DNA from: Candidatus Kapaibacterium sp.
GTDB taxonomy: Bacteria > Bacteroidota > Ignavibacteria > Kapaibacteriales > UBA2268
DNA length: 35,234 bases
Assembly (NCBI GenBank): GCA_937995785.1
Contig: CALKJQ010000136.1
Location: 1 to 35,234 of the forward strand
Direction: 5' to 3'
A program made the translations under genes and the position numbers. Below the pieces are notes generated by a model. The model searched no databases and was not told the DNA's origin. It saw nothing but the letters and a program-made list of their open reading frames with translations. Positions 25,006 to 35,090 of the stretch are shown here, piece by piece. The stretch's first letter is position 1, and the number at the start of each line of letters is the position of its first letter.

Positions 25006-26267
25006 CGGTGTTCCATCGAAATTACTCGTTCGTATTCCAACCGAATAAGTTTTTCTTCCTCAGGAGTAAGTTCCTTGTTTCGGCGTTTCATCACGATGCG
25101 TGCAGTTTCGATTGCTTTGTCCACTTTGTAGATAGGGGAATTGTTTGCCCCCCCCCACGAGAACGATGGGATAAAGTTTGGCAAGAACCATTCCCTTACT
25201 AAAATACCGCAAATACCCACAACTGTTCCTGTAGTCAACATCGAATTTATACCCGTTTTGGTGTGGTCGCCAAATAGCGTCCCCAAGAACATCCTACGGG
25301 TATCAATATCCATTCTTTCAATGCGAATTTTAATATTCGAATATGTATTCTTTAAGTCGCTTGTGTTGGTATCTGCTCCAATATTAACCCACTCTCCAAG
25401 AAAAGAATGCCCCAGAAAACCCTCGTGTTGCTTGTTGGAATAATCTTGAATAATCGAATTTTCCACTTCGCCACCAACCTTCGACCAATCGCCAATTGCA
25501 GTATCGTGGTAAATCTTAGCGCCAACTTTGATTGTGGTGTTTCTGCCTATATATGTAGGACCGATAATCGTGGATTGTGGCATAACTTTTGCATAATCGT
25601 CGATAATCACGGCTCCGCGGCTTGCATCGATAACGCAATTTGGGAGAATGTTTGCCAAGGGGCTTATGCTTATGTTAGATTTATTTATAAGGTACACACC
25701 TTCATACTTTTTTTCTGATTCGATTTCCGTTTCGGATTGCAAATCTTCGTTTATCATCTTGCCAACGAAATCGAAAATATCGAACAAATAATTAATTTGT
25801 ATCGCTTTTTCCAAACGAAATTGAGGAAATTTTTTGAATAAATCAATTTCGGGATTACTCAGCAATTCGGGACGACTAAATTCATCTGCTTTCTCGAAAT
25901 CTTCTTGGGTTAGATAAATACCAACTATATTTCCTTTGAATTTAATTAAAAAAGACCCATTTTGATTGTCCTCAAAAATTCTATTCAAATCGCTCAGTAA
26001 ATCCTTAGTTGGCAAGATTGAACAATTTAATGCTAATAAGTTACCTTTGGCAAAATCATTATTATTCAATATATATTTGGCGAAAAATGACGATAAATGG
26101 GCGTTTCGTCCAAAATAATTCAATTTGGAATTAGGAAATAATCTTGCGTATTTTTCGAAAATTTTGAACTTACCAATTCTTAAGTTCCAAATAGGGTGAA
26201 GTATCGAAAAAGGATAAAAGTTAATTGCGTCCTTTGGTTCGAAAAGTAATAAATTGTGTATTATCAT
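25002..26267 (-). CDS. Alternative GlmU-type sugar nucleotidyltransferase/acetyltransferase
   Basis: Resembles the Bacteroidota 'alternative GlmU' family (UDP-GlcNAc diphosphorylase/GlcN-1-P acetyltransferase), which would supply UDP-GlcNAc for peptidoglycan and lipopolysaccharide. The N-terminal half carries the variant motif PFSILHPIWNLRIGKFKIFEKY in place of the classical GlmU loop. The C-terminal half (about 225-375) is a left-handed beta-helix of hexapeptide repeats (VIIDDYAKVMPQSTIIGP), ending in the family motif PSFSWGGA. The track start at 26357 lies inside the acyl-CoA dehydrogenase gene; the ATG at 26267, 4 bases after its stop, begins with the family N-terminus and gives 421 residues. 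A G9 run codes for W371-G-G. Confidence 0.82.
   Translation of the reverse strand: MIIHNLLLFEPKDAINFYPFSILHPIWNLRIGKFKIFEKYARLFPNSKLNYFGRNAHLSSFFAKYILNNNDFAKGNLLALNCSILPTKDLLSDLNRIFEDNQNGSFLIKFKGNIVGIYLTQEDFEKADEFSRPELLSNPEIDLFKKFPQFRLEKAIQINYLFDIFDFVGKMINEDLQSETEIESEKKYEGVYLINKSNISISPLANILPNCVIDASRGAVIIDDYAKVMPQSTIIGPTYIGRNTTIKVGAKIYHDTAIGDWSKVGGEVENSIIQDYSNKQHEGFLGHSFLGEWVNIGADTNTSDLKNTYSNIKIRIERMDIDTRRMFLGTLFGDHTKTGINSMLTTGTVVGICGILVREWFLPNFIPSFSWGGANNSPIYKVDKAIETARIVMKRRNKELTPEEEKLIRLEYERVISMEHR
25148..25156 (-). repeat. G9 homopolymer within the GlmU-like coding region
   Basis: Nine consecutive G on the coding strand cover codons W371, G372 and G373 and the first base of A374. A one-base slip would shift the frame and remove the last ~48 residues. 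Confidence 0.9.
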
Positions 26268-26271
26268 AAGT

Positions 26272-27423
26272 CTAATCAATTTCTTTGAACAATTCGCGGG
26301 CAATAACAAGAGATTGAATTTCGCTGGTACCTTCGTAAATTTCTGTAACTTTTGCATCTCTCATCAATCTTTCCACTTCGTATTCGCGCGTGTAGCCATA
26401 ACCACCGTGGATTTGGACAGCATCGCGAGCAACATCGTTGGCGATGGTTGTTGCAAACATTTTGGCTTCGGAAGCAGCGCGTACGTGTTCCAATCCCGCA
26501 TCTCGTAAATAAGCGGCTTTGAATACCAACATTTCTGCCGCCGAAATTTTCATACTCATCTGAGCCAGTTTATATTGTATTATTTGATGTTCATAAATTG
26601 GTTTTCCCATAGTTTTGCGAACTTTTGCGTAGCTAACCGATTTTTCTAATGCAGCTTGGGCAATTCCAACAGCTTGGGCGGCTATGCCAATTCTCCCGCC
26701 ATTCAATGCCTTCATTGCAATATAAAAACCCTCGCCAACTTTGCCTATTATATTTTCCTTCGGAACTCGGACATTGGTCAATGCAATCGATACCGTCTCG
26801 CTGGAATGCATACCCATCTTGTCCTCCTTCTTTAATGGCTGGAACCCTTCGGTATTTGCATCAATCGCAAAGGCAGAAATACCGCGATGCCCCATTTCGG
26901 GATTAGTTTTGGCGAATACAACATAAACATCAGCACTTTTTCCAGTAGAAACCCAGTTTTTTAAACCATTCAAAATCCAGTAATTGCCATCTTGCTCTGC
27001 ACGAGTGGATAGAGAGCGAGCATCGCTTCCGGCTTCGGGTTCGCTCAAACTATATGCACCAATCATTTTGCCCATTGCAAGTTGTCGCAAATATTTATCT
27101 TTAAGGAAATCAGAACCATATTTGAGAAAAATCCAATTTACCAATGAATTTTGCACCGATACGGGAATCGAAATTCCTGCATCTGCTTTTGCAATTTCGC
27201 GCAATGCAAGAACATACGATATTGTATCCAAACCAACTCCATCCCATTCTTCGGGTACAGTTATGCCCATAAAACCTAATTCACCTAATTGATGCAATAT
27301 ATCTTTGGGAAATTCACCAGTAATGTCCCGTTCGATTGCACCCGGTGCTATCACTTCTCGAGCAAACTTTTGGGCGGTTTCTAATATTGTTTTTTGTATA
27401 TCCGATAATTCCAACGAAAACAT
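26272..27423 (-). CDS. Acyl-CoA dehydrogenase
   Basis: FAD enzyme that oxidises an acyl-CoA to the 2-enoyl-CoA in beta-oxidation or branched-chain amino acid breakdown. The ACAD signatures are present: AYSLSEPEAGSDARSL (about 131-146), GGRIGIAAQAVGIAQAALE (about 236-254) and the C-terminal GYGYTREYEVERLMRDAK. The catalytic base is the Glu in IYEGTSEIQ near 366, the position used by short-chain and butyryl-CoA types. 383 residues is full length. Chain length is not certain. It is the first gene of the unit leading to the GlmU-like gene, from which it is separated by 4 bases, although the functions appear unrelated. Confidence 0.94.
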   Translation of the reverse strand: MFSLELSDIQKTILETAQKFAREVIAPGAIERDITGEFPKDILHQLGELGFMGITVPEEWDGVGLDTISYVLALREIAKADAGISIPVSVQNSLVNWIFLKYGSDFLKDKYLRQLAMGKMIGAYSLSEPEAGSDARSLSTRAEQDGNYWILNGLKNWVSTGKSADVYVVFAKTNPEMGHRGISAFAIDANTEGFQPLKKEDKMGMHSSETVSIALTNVRVPKENIIGKVGEGFYIAMKALNGGRIGIAAQAVGIAQAALEKSVSYAKVRKTMGKPIYEHQIIQYKLAQMSMKISAAEMLVFKAAYLRDAGLEHVRAASEAKMFATTIANDVARDAVQIHGGYGYTREYEVERLMRDAKVTEIYEGTSEIQSLVIARELFKEID

Positions 27424-27497
27424 AGTTCTCTCTCAATTTAAAATTATTTAACAATTTAAACGTTTTGTTTAATGTAAAATTAAAACATTCGATTAAT

Positions 27498-28202
27498 ATG
27501 AGAAAATATTTTTTTGCAATTTGGATATTCTTTTTATCAATAAGCATATACGCACAACCTAAAATGGAAATAGTTGGAGGCGATACTTACGATTGGGGCA
27601 AATCCAAATCAACTCAAGGCAAATTACACACTGTTATCTCTATTAAAAATGTAGGTAATCAACCTTTAAAAATTTATAGTGTTAATGCAACTTGCGGGTG
27701 TACGACTGCACCAATTTCCAAAAATGAAATAAATCCTGGAGATACCGCCGGTATCGACGTTACATTAAATATTTCTACATATTCGGGTGATGTTAAAAAG
27801 AACATTGAAGTTAAAACTAACGACCCCGACCATCCAAATAAACTAATCTGGCTGAAAACCCACGTAATCAAGCCTGTTTCGCTTTTTCCTCAATATATGA
27901 ATTTTGCAAATATGATTATTGGCAAAGAAACAATTAGTAAAGTTGTAATTACCAATTCCACAGATGAACCTATTAAAATTAAAAGTGTTTCAACCTATCC
28001 CGATGGATTGTCTGTTAATATTAAAGAGGGAGACGAGATTGCTCCAAATTCGGATTTTGTGCTCGAAGCTCGTATAACTCCAAAAATTACGGGGCGTTTC
28101 CAAGCTAACTTAAAAATGGAGACCTCTCATCCCGATGTGCCAATACTATTGATTAACGGTATTGGTAGTGTTGTTGAACCTTTGGAAAATGAATCTCACT
28201 AA
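27498..28202 (+). CDS. DUF1573 domain protein, secreted
   Basis: A signal peptide (about 1-18, ending SIYAQ) is followed by two immunoglobulin-like beta-sandwich regions. The first carries the DUF1573 hallmark: TYDWGKSKSTQGKLHTVISIKNVGNQPLKI then ATCGCTTAPIS. Such proteins are common in Bacteroidota and resemble MSP/ASH domains; their function is unknown. The 11-residue upstream extension (ATG at 27465) would put charged residues before the signal peptide, so I use ATG 27498 (234 residues). The stop codon shares CTAA with the gmk stop on the other strand; the genes overlap by 4 bases. Confidence 0.87.
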   Translation: MRKYFFAIWIFFLSISIYAQPKMEIVGGDTYDWGKSKSTQGKLHTVISIKNVGNQPLKIYSVNATCGCTTAPISKNEINPGDTAGIDVTLNISTYSGDVKKNIEVKTNDPDHPNKLIWLKTHVIKPVSLFPQYMNFANMIIGKETISKVVITNSTDEPIKIKSVSTYPDGLSVNIKEGDEIAPNSDFVLEARITPKITGRFQANLKMETSHPDVPILLINGIGSVVEPLENESH

Positions 28203-28759
28203 AAGCAATTCGTATTGGCTTTCAATATTTTAATTACGTTTTGATATGCTATTTCCAAGTCATCGTTAATTACGATTTCATCGAATTGATTTTTAAAACT
28301 CAACTCAAATTCGGCTCGTTTTAATCTATAATTAATTTGTTGCTCCGAATCACTTGAACGATTTCTCAATCGTTGCTCCAATACTTGGAGCGATGGTGGA
28401 GCAATGAATATTAACAAAGAGTCATCAGGATAATTATTCTTCATCGACAAAGCTCCTTTAACATCAATATCAAAAATCAAGCACTTCTTACCATCAATTT
28501 TTGTTAATTCGCTTTTAGGAGTTCCATAGTAATTGCCAAAAATCTCTTCCCACTCAATTAATTGGTTCGTATCAATAAGTTGCTTGAAATCGGCAAATGT
28601 TTTAAAATAATAATGTAATCCATCAATCTCGCCAGTGCGGGGGGAACGAGTTGTTGCCGAGATTGATAAAACAAAGTTTGGGAAATCAGTCAGTATTCTT
28701 TTTACGATTGTTGACTTTCCTCCCCCACTGGGGGAGGAAAATGCTATTAGTTTTTTCAT
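28199..28759 (-). CDS. gmk: Guanylate kinase
   Basis: Converts GMP and ATP to GDP and ADP. The P-loop SSPSGGGKSTIVKR is at about 8-21. The GMP-binding motifs ATTRSPRTGEIDGLHYYF (about 35-52) and the Walker B-like CLIFDIDVKGALSMK, then the LID (RLRNRSSDSEQQINYRL), are all present. 186 residues is normal. It begins 14 bases after the M24 peptidase gene. Downstream of guaB in the same unit, it would make the later step of guanine nucleotide synthesis. Confidence 0.96.
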   Translation of the reverse strand: MKKLIAFSSPSGGGKSTIVKRILTDFPNFVLSISATTRSPRTGEIDGLHYYFKTFADFKQLIDTNQLIEWEEIFGNYYGTPKSELTKIDGKKCLIFDIDVKGALSMKNNYPDDSLLIFIAPPSLQVLEQRLRNRSSDSEQQINYRLKRAEFELSFKNQFDEIVINDDLEIAYQNVIKILKANTNCF

Positions 28760-28773
28760 TTATTGCTCAAATG

Positions 28774-30258
28774 TTAAATATAAATTAATTCGTCGGCTGC
28801 ATTAGTTAGCATAATCGGACCACTTTTTGTAAGGTGGACATTGTCTTCAACTCTCATACCAAACTTTTCGGGAATATAGATGCCAGGTTCAATAGCAACC
28901 ACAGCATCTTCGGGGACGTTTTGGTCGTCCATTCGGAATGTGATTGTTGGTTTTTCGTGGGGTACAATACCAATTCCATGACCTAGTGAATGCTTGAAAT
29001 AATCTCCATAGCCTGCTTCTTGAATTAATTTGCGAGCTGCACCATCAAGTATTTTACCATTGATACCTGGACGCATTGTTTCTATTGCTTTTTTCTGGGC
29101 AGTTCTCAGCAACGAATAGATACTTTTCTGCTCTTTTGTTGGTTTGGCTCCAACGCAAATTGTGCGGGTAATATCAGAGCAAAAACCATTAACTTTGCAA
29201 CCAAAATCGATGATTACAATATCGCCTTTGCGGATTTTCTTTTCGGATGGCTGTCCGTGAACTAATGCACCTCGTGAACCGCTGGTAACGATTATATCGA
29301 ATGCATCGCCCTCACTACCCATTTTGCGACTTTGATAAGCAATTTCGATCGCTATATCTTTTTCGCTCATTCCAGGTTTTATAAAATTCAAAAGAAAATT
29401 GAAAACTTTTTCGGAAATTGTGCAAGCTTGGCGTATGTTGTCCAATTCTTCGGGTGCTTTCGAACGTGTTGTGGGCTCTACTGCTTCGGGTATTGGCTTG
29501 AACTTAACGGGACGTATTCTATTCCTAAATTCGACTGCATCTTGATACGACAAAACATCGGATTCGAAACCTATTTCTTGATATGGTGTTAATAAATTTA
29601 AGTTTATTAATGTTCCCCAAACGTCTCGGGTTATTAGCGTTTGCAAATTTGGCAATGGATACAATTCGGTTTTGATTTGTTCCTCGTATCTATCATCAGT
29701 TACAAATAATATCTTATCTTTAAATATGAACAAATGTGCATCCGACCCCGAAAAGTTCGTCAAATAACGTATATTTGGCATATGTGAAACATATATTCCT
29801 TCTACTTTTTCGGAATTTAACTTGAAATAAATTTGTTCTAATCGATAATCAATTTTATCAGGATAACTCGATTTTCCTTTGCCTAACTTCTTATCGTTGC
29901 CATTAGTTTTTTCTGTTTTCTGTGTTACATCAATTTTATTTTCTACTGCATCTAATTCTAAAGCAGGAGCGGGAGTTTCTTCAACTTTGGCTACAGCTTT
30001 TTTCTTAGGTTCGGGCTTTGGAGTAGGAGCGGGAGTTTCTTCAACTTTGGCTACAGCTTTTTTCTTAGGTTCAGGTTTTGGAGCAGGTGCGGGAGTTTCT
30101 TCAACTTGGGCTACTGCTTTTTTCTTAGGTTCGGGCTTTGGTGTGGGTGCGGGAGTTTCTTCAACTTTGGCTACTGCTTTTTTCTTTGGTTCGGCTTTTG
30201 GAGCAGGAACTTTTGTATTTGAATCATCAGTTTGCAATTGAGTAGATTTTTTTGCCAT
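28774..30258 (-). CDS. M24 aminopeptidase P-like enzyme with Lys/Pro/Ala-rich repeat extension
   Basis: Xaa-Pro aminopeptidase family. The creatinase-like N domain begins near 133 (YRLEQIYFKLNSEKVEGIYVS), the pita-bread catalytic domain near 268. All five metal ligands are present: D351, D362, H427, E457 and E471, so it should be active with two metals. The unusual part is residues 1-132: after 20 residues come four copies of a 20-residue unit (PKKKAVAKVEETPAPTPKPE) and then a Lys-rich linker (KTNGNDKKLGKGK). There is no signal peptide. The repeats resemble those of histone-H1-like bacterial proteins and may bind nucleic acid or act as a flexible tether. It lies 34 bases after guaB. Confidence 0.9.
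   Translation of the reverse strand: MAKKSTQLQTDDSNTKVPAPKAEPKKKAVAKVEETPAPTPKPEPKKKAVAQVEETPAPAPKPEPKKKAVAKVEETPAPTPKPEPKKKAVAKVEETPAPALELDAVENKIDVTQKTEKTNGNDKKLGKGKSSYPDKIDYRLEQIYFKLNSEKVEGIYVSHMPNIRYLTNFSGSDAHLFIFKDKILFVTDDRYEEQIKTELYPLPNLQTLITRDVWGTLINLNLLTPYQEIGFESDVLSYQDAVEFRNRIRPVKFKPIPEAVEPTTRSKAPEELDNIRQACTISEKVFNFLLNFIKPGMSEKDIAIEIAYQSRKMGSEGDAFDIIVTSGSRGALVHGQPSEKKIRKGDIVIIDFGCKVNGFCSDITRTICVGAKPTKEQKSIYSLLRTAQKKAIETMRPGINGKILDGAARKLIQEAGYGDYFKHSLGHGIGIVPHEKPTITFRMDDQNVPEDAVVAIEPGIYIPEKFGMRVEDNVHLTKSGPIMLTNAADELIYI
29961..30210 (-). repeat. 60-bp in-frame tandem repeat (three full copies plus two partial)
   Basis: Period exactly 60 bases: full copies at 30001-30060, 30061-30120 and 30121-30180, with partial copies at 29961-30000 and 30181-30210. 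Copies differ at only a few bases, mostly silent or Ala/Val/Thr changes. The array encodes the 20-residue repeats of the M24 protein. Near-identity at DNA level suggests recent expansion and possible length variation between strains. Confidence 0.95.
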
Positions 30259-30292
30259 ATTTATACCTTAATTTATTTTCTGTTATATTCTT

Positions 30293-31759
30293 TTATACAA
30301 AATAGTTAGGTGATTCTTTAGTTATCGCTACATGGTGGGGATGCGATTCGATTAAACTGGAGTGTGAAATTTTTACGAATTTTGCATTAGTTTTAAATTC
30401 ATTAATATTACTACAACCAGTATAACCCATAGCAGCTTTCAAACCACCAGTAAGTTGATAAATTGTTTCACTAACATTTCCTTTAAAAGGAACGCGACCT
30501 TCGATACCTTCGGGAACAAATTTAGATATTTCGCTTTCTACATCCTGGAAATATCTATCGGCGCTTCCTTGTTTCATAGCTTCGACCGACCCCATACCTC
30601 TATATATTTTGTAAGCTCTTCTTTCGTAGATAATTTTGTCGCCAGGGCTTTCTTCGTGACCTGCCAGCAAATTGCCAATCATAACCGAATCCGCTCCTGC
30701 TGCAATAGCCTTAGAAATATCGCCCGTTTGCTTAATGCCACCATCGGCTATCACTGGAATGTTGTATTTCCTTGCAACGCTCACAACATTAAATATTGCA
30801 GTTAATTGAGGTACTCCTACACCGGCAACAATCCGTGTTGTGCAAATCGAACCAGGTCCGATGCCAACTTTTAAACCATCAGCACCGTTCTTGATTAACT
30901 CTTCGGCAGCTTCGGCAGTGCCAATGTTACCCGCTACAACCGACAAATCGGGATAATTTTGTTTAATTGTTCTCAATACATTTATAACCCCAGCCGAATG
31001 ACCATGGGCTGTGTCGATAAAAACAACATCAACCCCCGCCGCAACCAATGCGGATACTCTGTCCATCGTTGATGGGGCAACACCAACAGCCGCACCACAA
31101 AGCAGTCGCCCCGAACTATCCTTGGCTGAATTTGGGAATTGTTTTTTCTTTTGTATGTCTTTAACTGTGATAAGACCTTTTAAAATATAATTATCATCAA
31201 CAACGAGTAATTTTTCGATTCGATATTTTTGTAATATTTCTTCGGCATCGTCCAAAGTGGTACCTAATGGTGCAGTAACCAAATTGCCCTTAGTCATCAC
31301 ATTATACAGACTATCTTTGAAATCTGGATTGAATCTTAAATCGCGATTGGTAACTATTCCAATAAGTTTTCCATTATTTTCGACGATAGGAATACCCGAA
31401 ATTCTGAACTTGTTCATTATTTGCAGGGCATCGCCAACTGTTTTATCCGCCGTTAAAGTGATTGGCTTAGTAATCATACCACTTTCGGAACGTTTTACCA
31501 AATCGACTTGTTCTGATTGGCGTTCGATGGACATATTCTTGTGTATAACTCCCAATCCGCCTTCTCGGGCTATTGCACGAGCCATATTCGATTCGGTTAC
31601 GGTGTCCATTGCCGCCGACAAAATTGGAATATTAATGCGTATTTGACGAGTAAGTTGGGTTTGTATATTAACGTCTTTCGGAAGCACTTCGCTATAATTG
31701 GGGATGATTAAAACATCATCGTAAGTGAGTGCTTCACCTATAATTTTCTCTTCAAACAT
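30293..31759 (-). CDS. guaB: IMP dehydrogenase
   Basis: Oxidises IMP to XMP with NAD, the committed step of GMP synthesis. Residues 1-95 and 215-488 form the TIM barrel; 98-205 hold two CBS domains ([21 protein letters not shown]). The catalytic Cys is C306 in [13 protein letters not shown], and the finger loop RYFQDVESE and flap GRVPFKG are present. 488 residues is the normal length. It starts 8 bases after atpC, so it is cotranscribed with atpD-atpC. Confidence 0.97.
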   Translation of the reverse strand: MFEEKIIGEALTYDDVLIIPNYSEVLPKDVNIQTQLTRQIRINIPILSAAMDTVTESNMARAIAREGGLGVIHKNMSIERQSEQVDLVKRSESGMITKPITLTADKTVGDALQIMNKFRISGIPIVENNGKLIGIVTNRDLRFNPDFKDSLYNVMTKGNLVTAPLGTTLDDAEEILQKYRIEKLLVVDDNYILKGLITVKDIQKKKQFPNSAKDSSGRLLCGAAVGVAPSTMDRVSALVAAGVDVVFIDTAHGHSAGVINVLRTIKQNYPDLSVVAGNIGTAEAAEELIKNGADGLKVGIGPGSICTTRIVAGVGVPQLTAIFNVVSVARKYNIPVIADGGIKQTGDISKAIAAGADSVMIGNLLAGHEESPGDKIIYERRAYKIYRGMGSVEAMKQGSADRYFQDVESEISKFVPEGIEGRVPFKGNVSETIYQLTGGLKAAMGYTGCSNINEFKTNAKFVKISHSSLIESHPHHVAITKESPNYFV

Positions 31760-31767
31760 TTTTTAAT

Positions 31768-32175
31768 TTATTTTGCGAAAGTTAGAACTTTCAGTTTTGT
31801 TTCGTTAAATTTAATTTTATTTATAATCGATTCTTTGTCCAAAGGATTATCGAGTAATTCTGCTTTCAAGGACTCCAATTCTTTGTTAATTTGTTGAGGA
31901 TTGATATCTTGGGCTGAAGCAACGTCTTCGACTACAATCGAAATATTATTGTTCGACACTTCGACAAATCCCGTATTTATAGCAAAGTAATTATTTTTGT
32001 TTTCCAAATCCACCACCCTAACAATCCCACAATCGAGAGTGGAGAAAATAGGTGCGTGGTTATATAAAATTTGGAATGGAGACAATTTACCAGGAACATC
32101 AACAATAGTTGCCGAACCTTGGAAAACCTGTTGTTGTGGCGATACAATTTCCACATTTAAAAGTTTGTCGCTCAT
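31768..32175 (-). CDS. atpC: ATP synthase F1 epsilon subunit
   Basis: Central-stalk subunit of F1 that links rotation to catalysis. The N-terminal beta-sandwich is about 1-85 (LNVEIVSPQQQVFQGSATIVDVPG; FQILYNHAPIFSTLDCGIVRV), and the C-terminal part (about 88-135) forms the helical hairpin. 135 residues is typical. AAGG precedes the ATG. It is 12 bases after atpD and 8 before guaB. The other ATP synthase genes are not in the window. Confidence 0.95.
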   Translation of the reverse strand: MSDKLLNVEIVSPQQQVFQGSATIVDVPGKLSPFQILYNHAPIFSTLDCGIVRVVDLENKNNYFAINTGFVEVSNNNISIVVEDVASAQDINPQQINKELESLKAELLDNPLDKESIINKIKFNETKLKVLTFAK

Positions 32176-32187
32176 CTATCGCCTTAA

Positions 32188-33666
<1,479 letters not shown>

Positions 33667-33690
33667 GATATTAGTAGATAAACTTTAAAT

Positions 33691-34158
33691 TTAAATTACC
33701 TTGACATAACGAAAATTTTTTGAAGGAATTTTGTCGTAAATCTGAATTCGGTTTCTTCTACAAAATTCATTAAGCTCTTCGCAGGTATAAATTATGGCAT
33801 TAACTACTTCGGTTATATCGCTTGCGCAATGCGAACACTGACCGAGTTCTAATTTTTCGTTAATTATATACGCTTTTTTGATTAATTCCCAGTGGGTGAG
33901 AATCTTACTTATCGAGGGTGCATCATAGTTGTCGCTTAATTCTTTTTTCCAAAGCGATTTCAAGCTTGGTGGGTCTATCATTTTTTTTAAGTTCTCTTTC
34001 AATATTATCGAGGGGGTTTTGCTCGAGGCAAGAATGACCCGTTTAATTGTCCAATTGAACAACATAAAGGCTATATAAAAAGCTATTGTTGCATCCTGAC
34101 TAAGGATGTGATTGATTTTGCTTACTCTCAATTCAAAATTATCGTCAGTTCCAAACAT
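33691..34158 (-). CDS. Unknown protein, possibly a degenerate HEPN domain
   Basis: Not recognised with confidence. It is about 155 residues, almost all helical, with a central hydrophobic helix (about 22-45, IAFYIAFMLFNWTIKRVI) and a Cys pair (C108-x2-C111). The arrangement of helices and the basic motif RRNRIQIYD (134-142) near the end recall the R-x4-6-H motif of HEPN RNases, but the His is replaced by Tyr, so catalysis is unlikely. The listed long start (34251) lies upstream of a promoter; AGGAG 7 bases before the ATG at 34158 decides the start. No partner nucleotidyltransferase is adjacent. Confidence 0.6.
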   Translation of the reverse strand: MFGTDDNFELRVSKINHILSQDATIAFYIAFMLFNWTIKRVILASSKTPSIILKENLKKMIDPPSLKSLWKKELSDNYDAPSISKILTHWELIKKAYIINEKLELGQCSHCASDITEVVNAIIYTCEELNEFCRRNRIQIYDKIPSKNFRYVKVI

Positions 34159-34184
34159 TATTATTCTCCTGTTAGTTCCTTGCA

Positions 34185-34215
34185 CAAAAATAGAGTATTG
34201 GGTTATTTCTTGCAA
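34185..34215 (-). promoter_or_regulatory. Bacteroidota-type promoter for the gene ending at 33691
   Basis: TTG (34213-34215) and TATTTTTG (34185-34192) on the minus strand are separated by 20 bases, a full consensus match. The predicted start is near 34178, about 20 bases before the ATG at 34158, with AGGAG in between. Confidence 0.75.
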
Positions 34216-34325
34216 GCACAATTGTTTGAAATAGGAATTTGAATGAGCCAATACCTAATATGGATTATTTTAAAATGTAAAATATTTATAGTTATCAATG
34301 AATTATGAGCAATACGAGAATGTGT

Positions 34326-35078
34326 TTAATGAACAAAAATTATACTCTCTTGCAGTTTGCTAATCAAAATATCTTTTTTAGATGGAGAAATGGGAATTTC
34401 GATTAGATTGTACATAACCAGATAAGGTGGGCTTGTTTTAAGGATGGTTCTGATATAGCTAATGTTTATTAAGTGACTTTTGTGAACTCTCACGAACAAA
34501 TCATCGGGTAGGAATTGCTCGAATGTTGATAAAGTTTTGGAGATCAAAATTTTCTGACCGTCTGCAAGATATAGATAGGAATAATTGCCCTCACCCTCTA
34601 ATCTCACAATTTTGGATTGTTCCACCAAGATTATTCCAGAAGAAGTCGGAATTGCTATTTTTTCAAATAGTTTTTTTATTTTCAACTTATCTTGCTCGGT
34701 TTTTTTGGTTTGTTCGAACATCGAAACTATGTTTTGGTATTTTATGATAGCATCGATTAATTTATCGGCGGATAAAGGTTTAATTAAATAATGGATAGTA
34801 GGGTAATCGAGCGAATCAAAAATATAATCAGAATGCCCCGTTATAAATATCACCCAAGGTTTATAACTCAATTGTTTTAATAAATCTAATGAATTTCCAT
34901 CGGGTAATTCTATATCGAGCAATAATAAATCGGGTTTGGATGATTCGATTATTTCTTTTGCTTTTTCGATTGTTTGGGCAAATCCAAGAATGTTAATTTC
35001 AATATTGTAGTAATGGACTATTGATATAATAATATCTATAGCTTGAGCATCATCCTCTACTATTACTGTTTTAATCAT
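34326..35078 (-). CDS. LytTR-family response regulator
   Basis: A two-component transcription regulator. The receiver domain (1-118) has acidic pocket E8-D9-D10, phosphoacceptor D55 (LLLLDIELPDG) and the conserved Lys in IKPLSADKL. The LytTR DNA-binding domain follows (about 148-245), with FVRVHKSHLINISYI, typical of the family. 250 residues is normal. A TTG at 35093 is listed as start but lies inside the predicted promoter; the ATG at 35078 is preferred. The matching LytS-type histidine kinase is not in the window, so it may lie to the right or elsewhere. Confidence 0.92.
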   Translation of the reverse strand: MIKTVIVEDDAQAIDIIISIVHYYNIEINILGFAQTIEKAKEIIESSKPDLLLLDIELPDGNSLDLLKQLSYKPWVIFITGHSDYIFDSLDYPTIHYLIKPLSADKLIDAIIKYQNIVSMFEQTKKTEQDKLKIKKLFEKIAIPTSSGIILVEQSKIVRLEGEGNYSYLYLADGQKILISKTLSTFEQFLPDDLFVRVHKSHLINISYIRTILKTSPPYLVMYNLIEIPISPSKKDILISKLQESIIFVH

Positions 35079-35090
35079 TACTAAAATTTG

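Noticed and set aside
26268-26357. N-terminal extension of the GlmU-like gene
   Set aside because: It lies inside the acyl-CoA dehydrogenase gene and is not conserved; the ATG at 26267 gives the family N-terminus.
29961-30210. CRISPR array
   Set aside because: The 60-bp units are contiguous with no variable spacers and keep the reading frame of a coding gene.
29879-30241. Plus-strand 120-residue frame rich in Gly/Ser/Ala repeats
   Set aside because: It is the reverse reading of the 60-bp repeat that encodes the aminopeptidase tail; the repeat pattern is explained by that gene, and this frame has no ribosome site.
34159-34251. N-terminal extension of the HEPN-like gene
   Set aside because: A consensus promoter lies inside this stretch and a strong AGGAG is at the ATG at 34158, so it is 5' non-coding.
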